A model generated the notes under the pieces. It was not told where the DNA came from. It did no database searches and saw only the letters and a list, made by a program, of their open reading frames with translations. Source: Isoptericola chiayiensis (lineage in GTDB: Bacteria > Actinomycetota > Actinomycetes > Actinomycetales > Cellulomonadaceae). From it: a stretch of 64,000 nucleotides of DNA. The translations under genes were made by a program, and so were the position numbers. Shown piece by piece: positions 46,672 to 59,082 of this stretch. The stretch is taken from contig NZ_JABEZT010000006.1 of assembly GCF_013149805.1 (NCBI RefSeq), positions 124,001 through 188,000 of the forward strand. Direction: 5' to 3'. Within the stretch, counting starts at the first letter, position 1, and each line of letters begins with the position of its first letter.

Positions 46672-47307
46672 ATGGCACTGCTGACGGCAGAGGACATCCT
46701 CAACAAGAAGTTCTCGGCGACGAAGTTCCGCGAGGGCTACGACGTCGAAGAGGTCGACGACTTCCTCGACGAGGTCGTGCGGACCCTGACGTCGGTGCAG
46801 GAGGAGAACGAGGACCTGCGCTCGAAGCTCACCGCCGCCGAGCAGCGGGTCGCCGAGCTGAGCCGCAACGAGGCCGCGCAGCAGTCCGCCGAGCCCGAGG
46901 CCCCCGCCCCCGTGGCCGCGCCCACCCCGGCGCCGGCGGTCGCGGGCGAGAAGCCCGCCGAGCCCGAGTCGGCCACGGGCATGCTCCAGCTCGCCCAGAA
47001 GCTGCACGACGACTACGTCCGCTCCGGCCAGGAGGAGGGCGACCGGCTCATCACCGAGGCCAAGGCCGAGGGCAGCCGCATCGTGCGGGAGGCGGAGGAG
47101 ACCAGCCACCGCACCCTGTCCCAGCTCGAGCAGGAGCGTTCGCTGCTGGAGCGCAAGATCGACGAGCTGCGCCTGTTCGAGCGCGACTACCGCACGCGGC
47201 TGAAGAGCTTCCTGCAGAACCTCCTCGGCGACCTGGACGCCCGCGGCTCGGCCCTGCCGCCGCAGCGTCAGAACGCCGGCGCCGGCAGGTCCGGCGAGAA
47301 CGTCTGA
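46672..47307 (+). CDS. divIVA: Polar growth/division scaffold DivIVA (Wag31)
   Basis: 211 aa. N-terminal membrane-curvature domain (MALLTAEDILNKKFSATKFREGYDVEEVDDFLDEVV), first coiled coil (VQEENEDLRSKLTAAEQRVAEL), a Pro/Ala linker (about 85-103), and a second long coiled coil (LAQKLHDDYVRSGQEEGDRLITEAKAEG...FLQNLLGDL). Organises apical growth and septal sites. ATG 46672 is chosen because the DivIVA domain begins there, with GAGGTGA before it. A possible -10 TACCGT is at 46605. Confidence 0.96.
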   Translation: MALLTAEDILNKKFSATKFREGYDVEEVDDFLDEVVRTLTSVQEENEDLRSKLTAAEQRVAELSRNEAAQQSAEPEAPAPVAAPTPAPAVAGEKPAEPESATGMLQLAQKLHDDYVRSGQEEGDRLITEAKAEGSRIVREAEETSHRTLSQLEQERSLLERKIDELRLFERDYRTRLKSFLQNLLGDLDARGSALPPQRQNAGAGRSGENV

Positions 47308-47338
47308 GCCGCTCCCCGGAGCGTCACCGGAGCGGTCG

Positions 47339-47408
47339 GGGGCGGACCGGTCCCGCACGGCGCACGCCTGCACGGCGCGTGCTGTTGTGCGGGCCGGTCC
47401 GCCCCTTT
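47339..47408 (+). terminator. Long hairpin terminator between divIVA and the DksA-like gene
   Basis: A 20-nt left arm (47339-47358, GGGGCGGACCGG then TCCCGCAC) pairs with a 19-nt right arm (47387-47405), with one bulged T, enclosing a smaller GCACGC/GCGTGC hairpin. TTT follows at 47406-47408. The strongest terminator in the window. Confidence 0.8.
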
Positions 47409-47443
47409 ACGCTCTGGTGACTTCGACGAACGGAAGGCAGCGC

Positions 47444-47905
47444 ATGCCCAAGCTCTCCACCACCCAGCGGGCCACGATCCGCGAGGAGTTCCCGAACCTC
47501 TCGCGCGACGTGAAGAAGTTCCCGGTCCGCGACGGGGAGGAACCGTGGACGACGGCGGAGGTCTCCGAGCTCGTCCAGCTCCTCCTCGACGACAAGGAGC
47601 GGTTCACCGCCGAGCTCGCCGCGGCCGACGCCGAGCTCTCCGACCTGCTGCGCAACTCCGGCGACGGCGCCGGCGACGACCAGGCGGACTACGGGTCGAG
47701 CGCGCTGGAGCGCGAGCAGGAGCTCACGCTGGTCAACAACCTGCGCGACCTGCTGGCGCAGACCACCCACGCGCTGGACCGGATCGCCAAGGGCACGTAC
47801 GCGACCTGCGAGATGACCGGCGCCCCGATCGGCAAGGCCCGCCTGCAGGCCTTCCCCCGGGCGACGCTGTCGGTGGAGGCGAAGGCGCGCGAGGAGCGTC
47901 GCTAG
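47444..47905 (+). CDS. DksA/TraR-like protein with degenerate zinc finger
   Basis: 153 aa. Coiled-coil N-terminal part (EVSELVQLLLDDKERFTAELAAADAELSDL) and a DksA-type C-terminal motif, TYATCEMTGAPIGKARLQAFPRAT, which normally holds four zinc cysteines. Only one is left; the others read Thr, Ser and Ala at the expected places. The rest of the finger is intact, so the fold may persist without zinc. DksA proteins modulate RNA polymerase through its secondary channel. ATG 47444 follows GGAAGG. It is the first gene after the long terminator. Confidence 0.85.
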   Translation: MPKLSTTQRATIREEFPNLSRDVKKFPVRDGEEPWTTAEVSELVQLLLDDKERFTAELAAADAELSDLLRNSGDGAGDDQADYGSSALEREQELTLVNNLRDLLAQTTHALDRIAKGTYATCEMTGAPIGKARLQAFPRATLSVEAKAREERR

Positions 47906-47910
47906 CGCCG

Positions 47911-47916
47911 TAGAAT
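47911..47916 (+). promoter_or_regulatory. -10 box (TAGAAT) of lspA
   Basis: TAGAAT is 8 nt before ATG 47925, suggesting a leaderless or near-leaderless transcript. Confidence 0.5.
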
Positions 47917-47924
47917 CGGCCGCG

Positions 47925-48548
47925 ATGTCCACCACGCCCGCCGGTCCCGCACCGGTTCCCGAGACCCCGGACGAGGCCGACGGGCCGACGCCGACCACCG
48001 GCGTCGCCGCCACCGGCACGGCGCCCGACGCGCCGTCCGAGCGCCCGGCGAGCCGTCGGCTCGGCCTGCTGGCCCTTCTGCTCGCCGCACTGGTCCTGGT
48101 CGCCGACCAGCTCACCAAGTGGTGGGCGCTCGAGTCGCTGACCGAGGGCGAGCGCATCGACCTGGTGGGCGACCTGCTGGGCCTGACGCTGGTCTTCAAC
48201 CCGGGTGCGGCCCTGTCGTTCATGGCGAACGGGTACACCTGGGTCCTGACGATCGTCGTCGTCGCCGTCGTCGTGGTGATCCTGCGGGCCATGCGCCGCC
48301 TGGGATCGCGCGGCTGGACCGTGGCGCTCGGCCTCCTGCTGGGCGGCGCGGTGGGCAACCTGGCCGACCGGCTGTTCCGCGAGCCGGGCTTCGCCGAGGG
48401 GCACGTGGTGGACATGATCGCCTACGTCGACTTCTTCGTCGGCAACGTCGCCGACATCGCCATCGTCGCTGCCGCCGGCCTGATCATCGTCCTGACCTTC
48501 CGCGGCATCCGGCTGGACGGCACCCGCGAGACGGACGAGCGCGACTGA
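47925..48548 (+). CDS. lspA: Lipoprotein signal peptidase LspA
   Basis: 207 aa. A 45-residue Pro/Thr-rich cytoplasmic extension precedes four membrane helices. Family motifs: [38 protein letters not shown] (first catalytic Asp) and [23 protein letters not shown] (second catalytic Asp in NVAD). Removes signal peptides from lipoproteins, for example the Rieske lipoprotein at 62170. Stop overlaps the next ATG by one base (TGATG). Confidence 0.95.
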   Translation: MSTTPAGPAPVPETPDEADGPTPTTGVAATGTAPDAPSERPASRRLGLLALLLAALVLVADQLTKWWALESLTEGERIDLVGDLLGLTLVFNPGAALSFMANGYTWVLTIVVVAVVVVILRAMRRLGSRGWTVALGLLLGGAVGNLADRLFREPGFAEGHVVDMIAYVDFFVGNVADIAIVAAAGLIIVLTFRGIRLDGTRETDERD

Positions 48549-49480
48549 TGGCGCTGCGCACGCTGCCGGTGCCCGACGGGCTCGCCGGCGAACGGGTGGA
48601 CGTCGCCCTGGGGCGGATGCTCGGCTTCTCCCGCAGCCAGGCCGCCGAGCTGGCCGCCTCCGGGGCGGTGCGGGCGGACGGCCGGGTGCTGGGCAAGTCG
48701 GACCGGCTGGTCCCCGACACGCTGCTCGAGGTGGACGTCCCGGACGCACCGACCGGGGCCGTCGAGGTCGTCGCCGAGCCGGTCGAGGGCATGACGATCG
48801 CGTACGAGGACGACGACGTGGTCGTCGTCGACAAGCCGGTCGGCGTGGCGGCCCACCCGTCGCCGGGGTGGACCGGGCCCACCGTCGTGGGCGCGCTCGC
48901 CGCGGCCGGGTACCGCATCTCGACCTCCGGCGCGGCGGAACGCCAGGGGATCGTGCACCGGCTCGACGTCGGCACGTCCGGCCTGATGGTCGTGGCCAAG
49001 TCCGAGGCCGCCTACACCGGGCTCAAGCGGGCGTTCAAGGAGCGCACGGTCGACAAGGTCTACCACGCGCTCGCCCAGGGCCACCCCGAGCCGACGACGG
49101 GCACCATCGACGCGCCGATCGGCCGGCACCCGCACCACGACTACCGGTTCGCCGTGGTGGCTGGCGGGAAGCCCTCGGTGACGCACTACGAGGTGCTCGA
49201 GATGCTGCCGGCGGCGTCGCTCGCCGAGGTGCACCTCGAGACCGGGCGCACGCACCAGATCCGGGTCCACTTCGCCGCGCTGCGCCATCCCCTCGTGGGT
49301 GACCTGACCTACGGCGCGGACCCGGTGCTGGCCTCGCGCACGGGTCTGGAGCGGCAGTGGCTGCACGCGATGCGCCTGGGGTTCGCCCACCCCGTCACCG
49401 GCCGGGACGTCGTCGTCTCCTCGCAGTACCCGGACGATCTGGCCCACGCGCTCGACACGCTGCGCGACGCCTACCGGTGA
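48548..49480 (+). CDS. RluA/RluD-family rRNA pseudouridine synthase
   Basis: 310 aa. N-terminal S4 RNA-binding domain (about 8-60: [35 protein letters not shown]), then the synthase core with [14 protein letters not shown] and catalytic Asp in [15 protein letters not shown] (about residue 141), [11 protein letters not shown], and [23 protein letters not shown]. RluD modifies helix 69 of 23S rRNA; the exact target here is inferred. Coupled to lspA, a common actinobacterial pair. Confidence 0.93.
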   Translation: MALRTLPVPDGLAGERVDVALGRMLGFSRSQAAELAASGAVRADGRVLGKSDRLVPDTLLEVDVPDAPTGAVEVVAEPVEGMTIAYEDDDVVVVDKPVGVAAHPSPGWTGPTVVGALAAAGYRISTSGAAERQGIVHRLDVGTSGLMVVAKSEAAYTGLKRAFKERTVDKVYHALAQGHPEPTTGTIDAPIGRHPHHDYRFAVVAGGKPSVTHYEVLEMLPAASLAEVHLETGRTHQIRVHFAALRHPLVGDLTYGADPVLASRTGLERQWLHAMRLGFAHPVTGRDVVVSSQYPDDLAHALDTLRDAYR

Positions 49481-49532
49481 GCCGGTGAACCTCGTCACGG
49501 CGAGGCTCGGCGGGAGCGTCACAGGGCGGTCC

Positions 49533-49538
49533 TAGACT
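49533..49538 (+). promoter_or_regulatory. Leaderless -10 box (TAGACT) of dnaE
   Basis: TAGACT, 6 nt, then ATG 49545. The same hexamer serves hisD and hisC. Confidence 0.65.
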
Positions 49539-49544
49539 CGGGGC

Positions 49545-53107
<3,563 letters not shown>

Positions 53108-53111
<4 letters not shown>

Positions 53112-53608
53112 CGGGGCCGACGCGTCCCGGTTGGGACGACGGCAGCGCCGACCACCGGTTCCGCGTGGTGCCGGCCGCGTACGTGCTGCTGCGCCGCGAG
53201 GGGCAGGTCCTGCTCCAGCTGCGCCGGGGCACCGGGTTCATGGACGGCTTCTGGGCGGCGGGGGCCGCGGGCCACGTCGAGGCGGGGGAGTCGGTGCTCG
53301 ACGCCGCCGTGCGCGAGGTGCGGGAGGAGCTCGGTGTCACGGTGACGCCGTCGGACCTGGTGCCGTTGACCGTCCAGCACCGCGGCCTGCCCGGCGGTCC
53401 GGCGCTCGAGCAGCGCGTCGACGTCTTCTTCGCCGCGGACCGCTGGAGCGGCGAGCTGCAGATCCGCGAGCCCGAGCGGACCGCGGACCTGCGCTGGTTC
53501 CCGCTCGTCGCGCTGCCGGACCCGGTGGTGCCGCACGAGCGGCCCGTGCTGCGCGGGCTGCACGACGGCGTGCTGCCGGCCGTGATGACCTTCGGGTTCG
53601 GGTCGTAG
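53108..53608 (+). CDS. NUDIX hydrolase
   Basis: 166 aa. The Nudix box GHVEAGESVLDAAVREVREELGV (about 57-79) fits GX5EX7REUXEEXGU. DGFWAAGAAGHVEAGES before it and RTADLRWFPL later suit an MTH1/ADP-ribose or nucleotide hydrolase; substrate unknown. Translation is coupled to dnaE (ATGA). Its TAG stop forms half of the next gene's -10 box. Confidence 0.92.
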
Positions 53609-53611
53609 GGT
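53606..53611 (+). promoter_or_regulatory. Leaderless -10 box (TAGGGT) of the PPOX gene
   Basis: TAG stop of the NUDIX gene is the first half; 7 nt later GTG 53619 starts the next gene. It argues against the in-frame GTG at 53610. Confidence 0.55.
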
Positions 53612-53618
53612 GTCCCGG

Positions 53619-54023
53619 GTGCGACTCAACCCGGAACAGCTCGTCTTCGTCACCGAACGTCATCTGGCCACGCTGACGACGCTGCGCGCCGACGGCACGC
53701 CGCACGTCGTGCCGGTGGCCTTCACGTGGGACGCCGAGCGCGGTATCGCCCGCGTCACCGCGCGCCGGGGCTCGGTCAAGGCCCGCAACGCCCGGCGACG
53801 CGGCGCCGACGGCGCACCTCCGCGGGCCGCGCTGTGCCAGGTCGACGGCGGCCGGTGGCTGACGCTCGAGGGCACCCTCGAGGCGGTCGAGGATCCCGAC
53901 GAGGTCGCCGAGGCGGTGCGGCGCTACGCCCGGCGCTACCGGCAGGTCGAGTACGACCCCGACCGGATCGTGCTGCACCTGCACGTGGACCGGACCATGT
54001 CGTCGGCCTACATGGCCTCCTGA
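53619..54023 (+). CDS. PPOX-class F420-dependent oxidoreductase-like protein
   Basis: 134 aa split-barrel flavin or F420 protein. Pieces typical of the family are LATLTTLRADGTPHVVPVAFTWDAERG, ARVTARRGSVKARNARRR (phosphate-contact Lys/Arg), LCQVDGGRWLTLEGTLEAVEDPDEVAEAVRRYARRYR and IVLHLHVDRTMSSAYMAS. Substrate unknown. Converges with the S4 gene. Confidence 0.88.
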   Translation: MRLNPEQLVFVTERHLATLTTLRADGTPHVVPVAFTWDAERGIARVTARRGSVKARNARRRGADGAPPRAALCQVDGGRWLTLEGTLEAVEDPDEVAEAVRRYARRYRQVEYDPDRIVLHLHVDRTMSSAYMAS

Positions 54024-54045
54024 ACCCCCCTCCCCACAGCGCGGA

Positions 54046-54273
54046 TCAGGCGACGACGGCGGTCTCCTCGCCCTCCGGGCCGGCCACGGTGACGCGTGCC
54101 CCGCGCTGGAGCTGGCGGCCTCGTCGCGTCTCGACCTCGCCGTCGACCAGCACGTCGCCGTCGGCGACCAGGTCCCGGGCGTGGGTGCCGGACTCGGCGA
54201 GCCCGGCCAGCTTGAGGAACTGACCCAGGCGGATGACGTCGTCGCGGATGGGGACCTCGATCGGGGTGTCCAT
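54046..54273 (-). CDS. S4-domain RNA-binding protein (YaaA/YlmH-like small form)
   Basis: 75 aa, one S4 domain: IRLGQFLKLAGLAESGTHARDLVADGDVLVDGEVETRRGRQL. Ends in EGEETAVVA. Start ATG 54273 agrees with the usual MDTPIEVPIRDD-type N-terminus. Small S4 proteins bind structured RNA, often rRNA; role unknown. Divergent from hisD, 57 bp apart. Confidence 0.9.
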   Translation of the reverse strand: MDTPIEVPIRDDVIRLGQFLKLAGLAESGTHARDLVADGDVLVDGEVETRRGRQLQRGARVTVAGPEGEETAVVA

Positions 54274-54318
54274 GGATCCATTGTCCGGGACGGCCCCGCC
54301 GACCGCCGCCGCCGGACC

Positions 54319-54324
54319 TAGACT
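54319..54324 (+). promoter_or_regulatory. Leaderless -10 box (TAGACT) of hisD
   Basis: TAGACT, 6 nt, then GTG 54331. Confidence 0.65.
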
Positions 54325-54330
54325 GGGTGG

Positions 54331-55653
54331 GTGATCCAGCGAATCGACCTGCGGGGCAGGTCCCTGTCCCGTGCCGACCTCCTCGACGTGCTCCCGCGCC
54401 CCGAGATCGGGGTGGAGGAGGCGCTGCCCGCGGTGACCTCGGTCATCGAGGACGTGCGCGGTCGTGGCGCCGGGGCGCTGCGGGACCTCGCGCAGCGGTT
54501 CGACGGCGTCCGGCCGGAGCATCTGCGGGTCCCGGCGGGCGCGCTGACCACGGCGCTGGAGGGTCTCGACGACGCGGTGCGTTCCGCCCTGGAGGAGTCG
54601 ATCCGCCGTGTGCGCGCGGTGCACGCCGCGCAGGTCCCGCGGGAGCACGCCACGGTGCTCGCCGACGGCGCCGAGGTGCGTCAGCGCTGGGTGCCCGTGG
54701 AGCGCGTGGGTCTGTACGCCCCGGGCGGTCTGGCGGTGTACCCCTCCTCGGTGATCATGAACGTCGTGGCCGCCCAGGAGGCCGGTGTGGCCGCGCTGGC
54801 CGTGGCCTCGCCCCCGCAGAAGGACTCCGGCGGTCTGCCGCACCCGACCATCCTCGCGGCGTGCGCGCTGCTTGGCGTGGACGAGGTGTACGCCGTCGGC
54901 GGCGCGCAGGCGGTGGCGATGTTCGCGTACGGCGCGGCGGGCAGCGAGCCGGTCGACGGCGCGGTCCTGTGCGAGCCGGTGGACGTGATCACGGGCCCGG
55001 GCAACGTGTACGTGGCGGCGGCCAAACGGCTCGTGCGCGGCGTCGTGGGCATCGACTCGGAGGCGGGCCCGACGGAGATCGCGGTGCTCGCCGACGACAC
55101 GGCCTCCGCCGACCACGTGGCGCTGGACCTCATCAGTCAGGCCGAGCACGACCCGATGGCGGCCTCGGTGCTGGTGACCCCCTCGGTCGAGCTGGCCGGG
55201 GCCGTCGAGGCGCGGCTGGTCGACCTCGCGGAGGGCACGAAGCACGCGGCGCGGGTGGCGACGGCCCTCGGCGGGCCGCAGTCCGCCGTCGTGCTCGTGG
55301 ACGACGTCGAGCACGGGCTGGCGGTCGTGGACGCCTACGGCGCCGAGCACCTGGAGATCCAGACCCGGCAGGCCGCCGACCTGGCGCAGCGGGTGCGGTC
55401 CGCGGGCGCGATCTTCGTGGGCCCCTGGTCGCCGGTCTCCCTCGGCGACTACCTCGCCGGGTCGAACCACGTGCTGCCCACGGGCGGCACCGCGCGGTTC
55501 GCCAGCGGGCTCGGCGTGCACGCCTTCCTGAAGTCGGTGCAGGTGATCGAGTACACGCGGGACGCCCTGGCCGAGGTGGCGGACCGGATCGTGGCCGTCG
55601 CCGACGACGAGGACCTGCCGGCGCACGGCGAGGCGGTCCGCGGGCGCTTCTGA
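54331..55653 (+). CDS. hisD: Histidinol dehydrogenase
   Basis: 440 aa. Oxidises L-histidinol to L-histidine in two NAD-dependent steps. Motifs: [76 protein letters not shown] (zinc and catalytic residues), EHLEIQTR and [14 protein letters not shown]. Elsewhere usually followed directly by hisC and hisB, which here begin 7 kb further on. Confidence 0.97.
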   Translation: MIQRIDLRGRSLSRADLLDVLPRPEIGVEEALPAVTSVIEDVRGRGAGALRDLAQRFDGVRPEHLRVPAGALTTALEGLDDAVRSALEESIRRVRAVHAAQVPREHATVLADGAEVRQRWVPVERVGLYAPGGLAVYPSSVIMNVVAAQEAGVAALAVASPPQKDSGGLPHPTILAACALLGVDEVYAVGGAQAVAMFAYGAAGSEPVDGAVLCEPVDVITGPGNVYVAAAKRLVRGVVGIDSEAGPTEIAVLADDTASADHVALDLISQAEHDPMAASVLVTPSVELAGAVEARLVDLAEGTKHAARVATALGGPQSAVVLVDDVEHGLAVVDAYGAEHLEIQTRQAADLAQRVRSAGAIFVGPWSPVSLGDYLAGSNHVLPTGGTARFASGLGVHAFLKSVQVIEYTRDALAEVADRIVAVADDEDLPAHGEAVRGRF

Positions 55654-55800
55654 CGGCGGCCGGGCGGTCCGGTCGGCGGTCCGTCGGCGGCTCGGTGGCC
55701 CGGCGCGCGCAGCGGGCCGTCACCCTGAGAATAGTGTGCCAAGCGGCCCTGCGCCGGCGCCCACCGGAGGGTGTCGGCGCCGCGTGGCAGCATGGACGCC

Positions 55801-58800
55801 GTGACCGCCGCCCCGCCCCGCCTCGACCCGCTCGTGGTCGGCGGCGTCGTCGGGGCCACGATGTTCCGCCGGGGGCAGGGGTACCAGCGTGCCGGCATGG
55901 TCCGCTCGTGGCGCTGGGACGCCGACGGCCTCGTCCTGACCGCGCGCGTGACCGGCAGCGGCGCGCAGCCCTACACCTGCCGCGTGTGGTTCGTCGTCGA
56001 CGGGGACCGGTACGGCTTCGAGGACTCGAGCTGCACGTGCCCGGTCGGCGTCGACTGCAAGCACGTCGCCGCCGCGCTGCTCGAGGTCGGCCGGCACGGC
56101 GTCGACGGACCGGACCGCGACGCGGGCGCCGACGGCTGGCGCGGACGACTGGCCGGCGTCACCGGCCGCGTTCCCGGTGCGACGGCGGAGCACGGCGGGG
56201 GAGACGTCCTGCGCGTCGCGCTGCGCTTCCGGCTCGACGGCGCGTTCGGCGACACGGCGCCGGGCCTGTCCGTCCGGCCGGTGGTGCCGGCGAAGAAGGG
56301 CGGCTGGAAGGTCGCACCGGAGGCGGGGTGGGACGCGCTGAGCCGCGGCCTGTACGCGTTCGCCGGCGTGCGTGCCACGCCGCGACCGGCGGTGCGGCGC
56401 TGGTTCGCCGACCTGGGCGCCGCGCTGGCACCCGGTCCCTTCGCCACGCGGGAGGCCTGGCGCTCCCTCGACGCGGGCGGTCGTGGACTCTGGGCGCTGC
56501 TCGCGGAGGCTGCGGAGCTGGAGGTCCCCCTGGTCGGGCACGGCGCACGCGACGAGGTCCGCCTCGCCGACCGGGCCACGCTCCGGCTCGAGGCGCGACG
56601 GACCGACGACGGCGTCGGTCTCGAGCCGCGACTCGCTTTCGACGGCGTGGACGTGCCCGCGCGCGCCACGCCCGGCACCGTCGGTGACACGGGCCTGTAC
56701 GCCGCGGTGGCGGCCGAGGGGCGCACGGTGCTGCACCTCGGGCCCGCCCCGCGACGTCTCGCGGACGGAGCGGCCGACCTGCTCGCCGGCGGCCGGATCG
56801 ACGTGCCGGCGTCGGACCTGACCGAGCTCTGGGACGAGCACCTGCCGGCGCTGCGACGGACGGTCCGCGTCACCTCCGACGGCACGGTCGAGGTGCCCGA
56901 GCCGCCGCGCCCGGTCCTGGTCGCCACGGTGCGGTTCGCCTCCCCGGAAGAGGCGCGGCTCGACTGGCACTGGCGCTACGGCGGCAGCGGACGGGACCGG
57001 TCGGTGCCGCTCGACGGCGCCGAGACGGACCCCACCCGCGACCTCGAGGTGGAGCGCGAGATCCGCGCCAAGGCGCTCGCGGTCGTGCGGGGCGTGCCGG
57101 GTCACGCTCGCCACGAGCTGGCGGACTCGTGGACCGTCCGGGGGCTGGAGGCGCTCGACCTCGCCCACGACCTGCTGCCCGCTCTGGCGACCGCCGGTCC
57201 CGACGTCGTGCTGGACGCCGAGGACGTCCCGGACTACCACCATCTCGACGGTCCGGCACGGGTCGTCGTCGAGGGCGCCGCCTCGGGGGACGCCGACTGG
57301 CTGGACCTGGGGATCTCCGTCTCCGTCGGCGGCCGGGAGGTGCCCTTCTCACGCCTGTTCACCGCGCTGGCCCGCCGGCAGAAGCGGCTGCTGCTCGTCG
57401 ACGGGTCGTGGCTGCGGCTCGACCAGCCGGTGCTGGACCGCCTGCGCGGTCTCATCGACGACGCCGCCTCGCTCGACGACCGTCGCGGGGCGCTGAGCGT
57501 GAGCCGCTACGACGCCGACCTGTGGGGCGAGCTCGAGGACGTCGCCGACGCCGTCGAGGTCGCGGACGACTGGCGACGCACGGTGACGGGGCTGGCGGCC
57601 CTCGCGGAGGGCCGGGCCGTGCTCGACGACCTGCGTGCCCCGTCCGGCCTGCGCGCAGAGCTGAGGCCCTACCAGCACCAGGCGTTCGAGTGGCTCACGT
57701 TCCTGTGGCGGCACGGGCTGGGCGGGATCCTCGCCGACGACATGGGCCTGGGCAAGACGGTCGAGACCCTCGCGTTCGTGGCGCACGCCCGCGCCGAGCG
57801 GCCGCAGGACCCGCCCTTCGTCGTCGTCGCGCCGGCGTCGGTGGTCGGCAACTGGGTGGACGAGGCGACCCGCTTCACCCCGGACCTGCGTGTCGCGACG
57901 CTGCCCGCCACCGCGAAGAAGCTCGGCACGTCGGTCGCCGACCGGGTGGCGGGCGCCGACGTCGTGGTGGTCTCGTACGCGGTCTACCGCCTGGAGTTCG
58001 ACGCCCTGGCCGGGATGGAGTGGTCCGGGCTGATCCTCGACGAGGCGCAGTTCGCCAAGAACCCCCGCACGCGGGCCAACCGCACCGCCCGGGCGCTGCG
58101 GGCCCCGTTCAAGCTCGCCGTCACCGGCACCCCGCTGGAGAACGACCTGACCGAGCTGTGGGCGATCCTCGCGATCGTGGCCCCCGGCCTGTACCCGTCC
58201 GTGCAGCGGTTCCGCGAGCAGACGGTCAAGCCGGTGCAGGCCGCGGCGCGCGACGACGACCCGCAGGTCGTCGCCGCCGGAAACCGGGCGCTGGGGCTCC
58301 TGCAGCGTCGGCTGCGCACCCTGATGCTGCGCCGCACCAAGGAGCAGGTGGCCCCCGAGCTGCCCGCGCGCACCGAGCAGGTGCTGCGGGTGCCGCTCAC
58401 GCCGGACCACCGCAAGGTCTACGACACCCACCTCCAGCGCGAGCGGCAGCGGCTGCTGGGGCTGCTCGAGGACTTCGACGCCAACCGCTCGGCGATCTTC
58501 CGTGCGCTGACCGTGCTGCGCCGGCTCGCGCTGGACGCTTCCCTGGTGGACGACGCGTACACCGGGGTCGGGTCCGCCAAGCTCGACCTCGTCGTCGACC
58601 AGCTCACCGAGATCGCCGCCGAGGGGCACCGGGCGCTCGTGTTCAGCCAGTTCACGTCGTTCCTCGGCCGGGTCGCCGAGCGGTGCGCCGCAGCCGGGCT
58701 GGAGCACGTCTACCTGGACGGTTCGACCACGCGTCGCCAGGAGGTGGTCGCCGCGTTCCGGTCCGGCGACGCCCCGGTGTTCCTCATCAGCCTCAAGGCC

Positions 58801-59082
58801 GGTGGCTTCGGGCTCAACCTCACCGAGGCGGACCACGTCTACCTGCTGGACCCGTGGTGGAACCCGGCCGCCGAGGCGCAGGCCGTCGACCGCACGCACC
58901 GCATCGGCCAGACGCGTCCCGTCCAGGTCACCCGGCTTGTGGCCGCCGACACGATCGAGGAGAAGGTGATGGCGCTCGCCCGGCGCAAGGCCGCGCTGTT
59001 CGACGCCGTGGTGGACGACGCGGGCGGACGGTTCTCCGGGTCCCTCGCGGCGGACGACGTGCGCGGACTCCTGGGGCGTTAG
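55801..59082 (+). CDS. SWIM-domain SNF2 family DNA helicase
   Basis: 1093 aa. N-terminal SWIM zinc finger CTCPVGVDCKH (about 76-86), a bacterial SNF2-associated region, then the SNF2 ATPase from about residue 620: Walker A DDMGLGKTVETLAF, DEAQFAKNPRT in place of DEAH, TGTPLENDLTELWAIL, FSQFTSFLGRV, FLISLKAGGFGLNLTEADHVYLLDPWWNPA and DRTHRIGQTRPVQV. Probably remodels protein-DNA complexes. GTG 55801 is chosen as the family N-terminus begins here; ATG 55792 and GTG 55771 are also in frame. Stop shares bases with the convergent recQ stop. Confidence 0.92.
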   Translation: MTAAPPRLDPLVVGGVVGATMFRRGQGYQRAGMVRSWRWDADGLVLTARVTGSGAQPYTCRVWFVVDGDRYGFEDSSCTCPVGVDCKHVAAALLEVGRHGVDGPDRDAGADGWRGRLAGVTGRVPGATAEHGGGDVLRVALRFRLDGAFGDTAPGLSVRPVVPAKKGGWKVAPEAGWDALSRGLYAFAGVRATPRPAVRRWFADLGAALAPGPFATREAWRSLDAGGRGLWALLAEAAELEVPLVGHGARDEVRLADRATLRLEARRTDDGVGLEPRLAFDGVDVPARATPGTVGDTGLYAAVAAEGRTVLHLGPAPRRLADGAADLLAGGRIDVPASDLTELWDEHLPALRRTVRVTSDGTVEVPEPPRPVLVATVRFASPEEARLDWHWRYGGSGRDRSVPLDGAETDPTRDLEVEREIRAKALAVVRGVPGHARHELADSWTVRGLEALDLAHDLLPALATAGPDVVLDAEDVPDYHHLDGPARVVVEGAASGDADWLDLGISVSVGGREVPFSRLFTALARRQKRLLLVDGSWLRLDQPVLDRLRGLIDDAASLDDRRGALSVSRYDADLWGELEDVADAVEVADDWRRTVTGLAALAEGRAVLDDLRAPSGLRAELRPYQHQAFEWLTFLWRHGLGGILADDMGLGKTVETLAFVAHARAERPQDPPFVVVAPASVVGNWVDEATRFTPDLRVATLPATAKKLGTSVADRVAGADVVVVSYAVYRLEFDALAGMEWSGLILDEAQFAKNPRTRANRTARALRAPFKLAVTGTPLENDLTELWAILAIVAPGLYPSVQRFREQTVKPVQAAARDDDPQVVAAGNRALGLLQRRLRTLMLRRTKEQVAPELPARTEQVLRVPLTPDHRKVYDTHLQRERQRLLGLLEDFDANRSAIFRALTVLRRLALDASLVDDAYTGVGSAKLDLVVDQLTEIAAEGHRALVFSQFTSFLGRVAERCAAAGLEHVYLDGSTTRRQEVVAAFRSGDAPVFLISLKAGGFGLNLTEADHVYLLDPWWNPAAEAQAVDRTHRIGQTRPVQVTRLVAADTIEEKVMALARRKAALFDAVVDDAGGRFSGSLAADDVRGLLGR

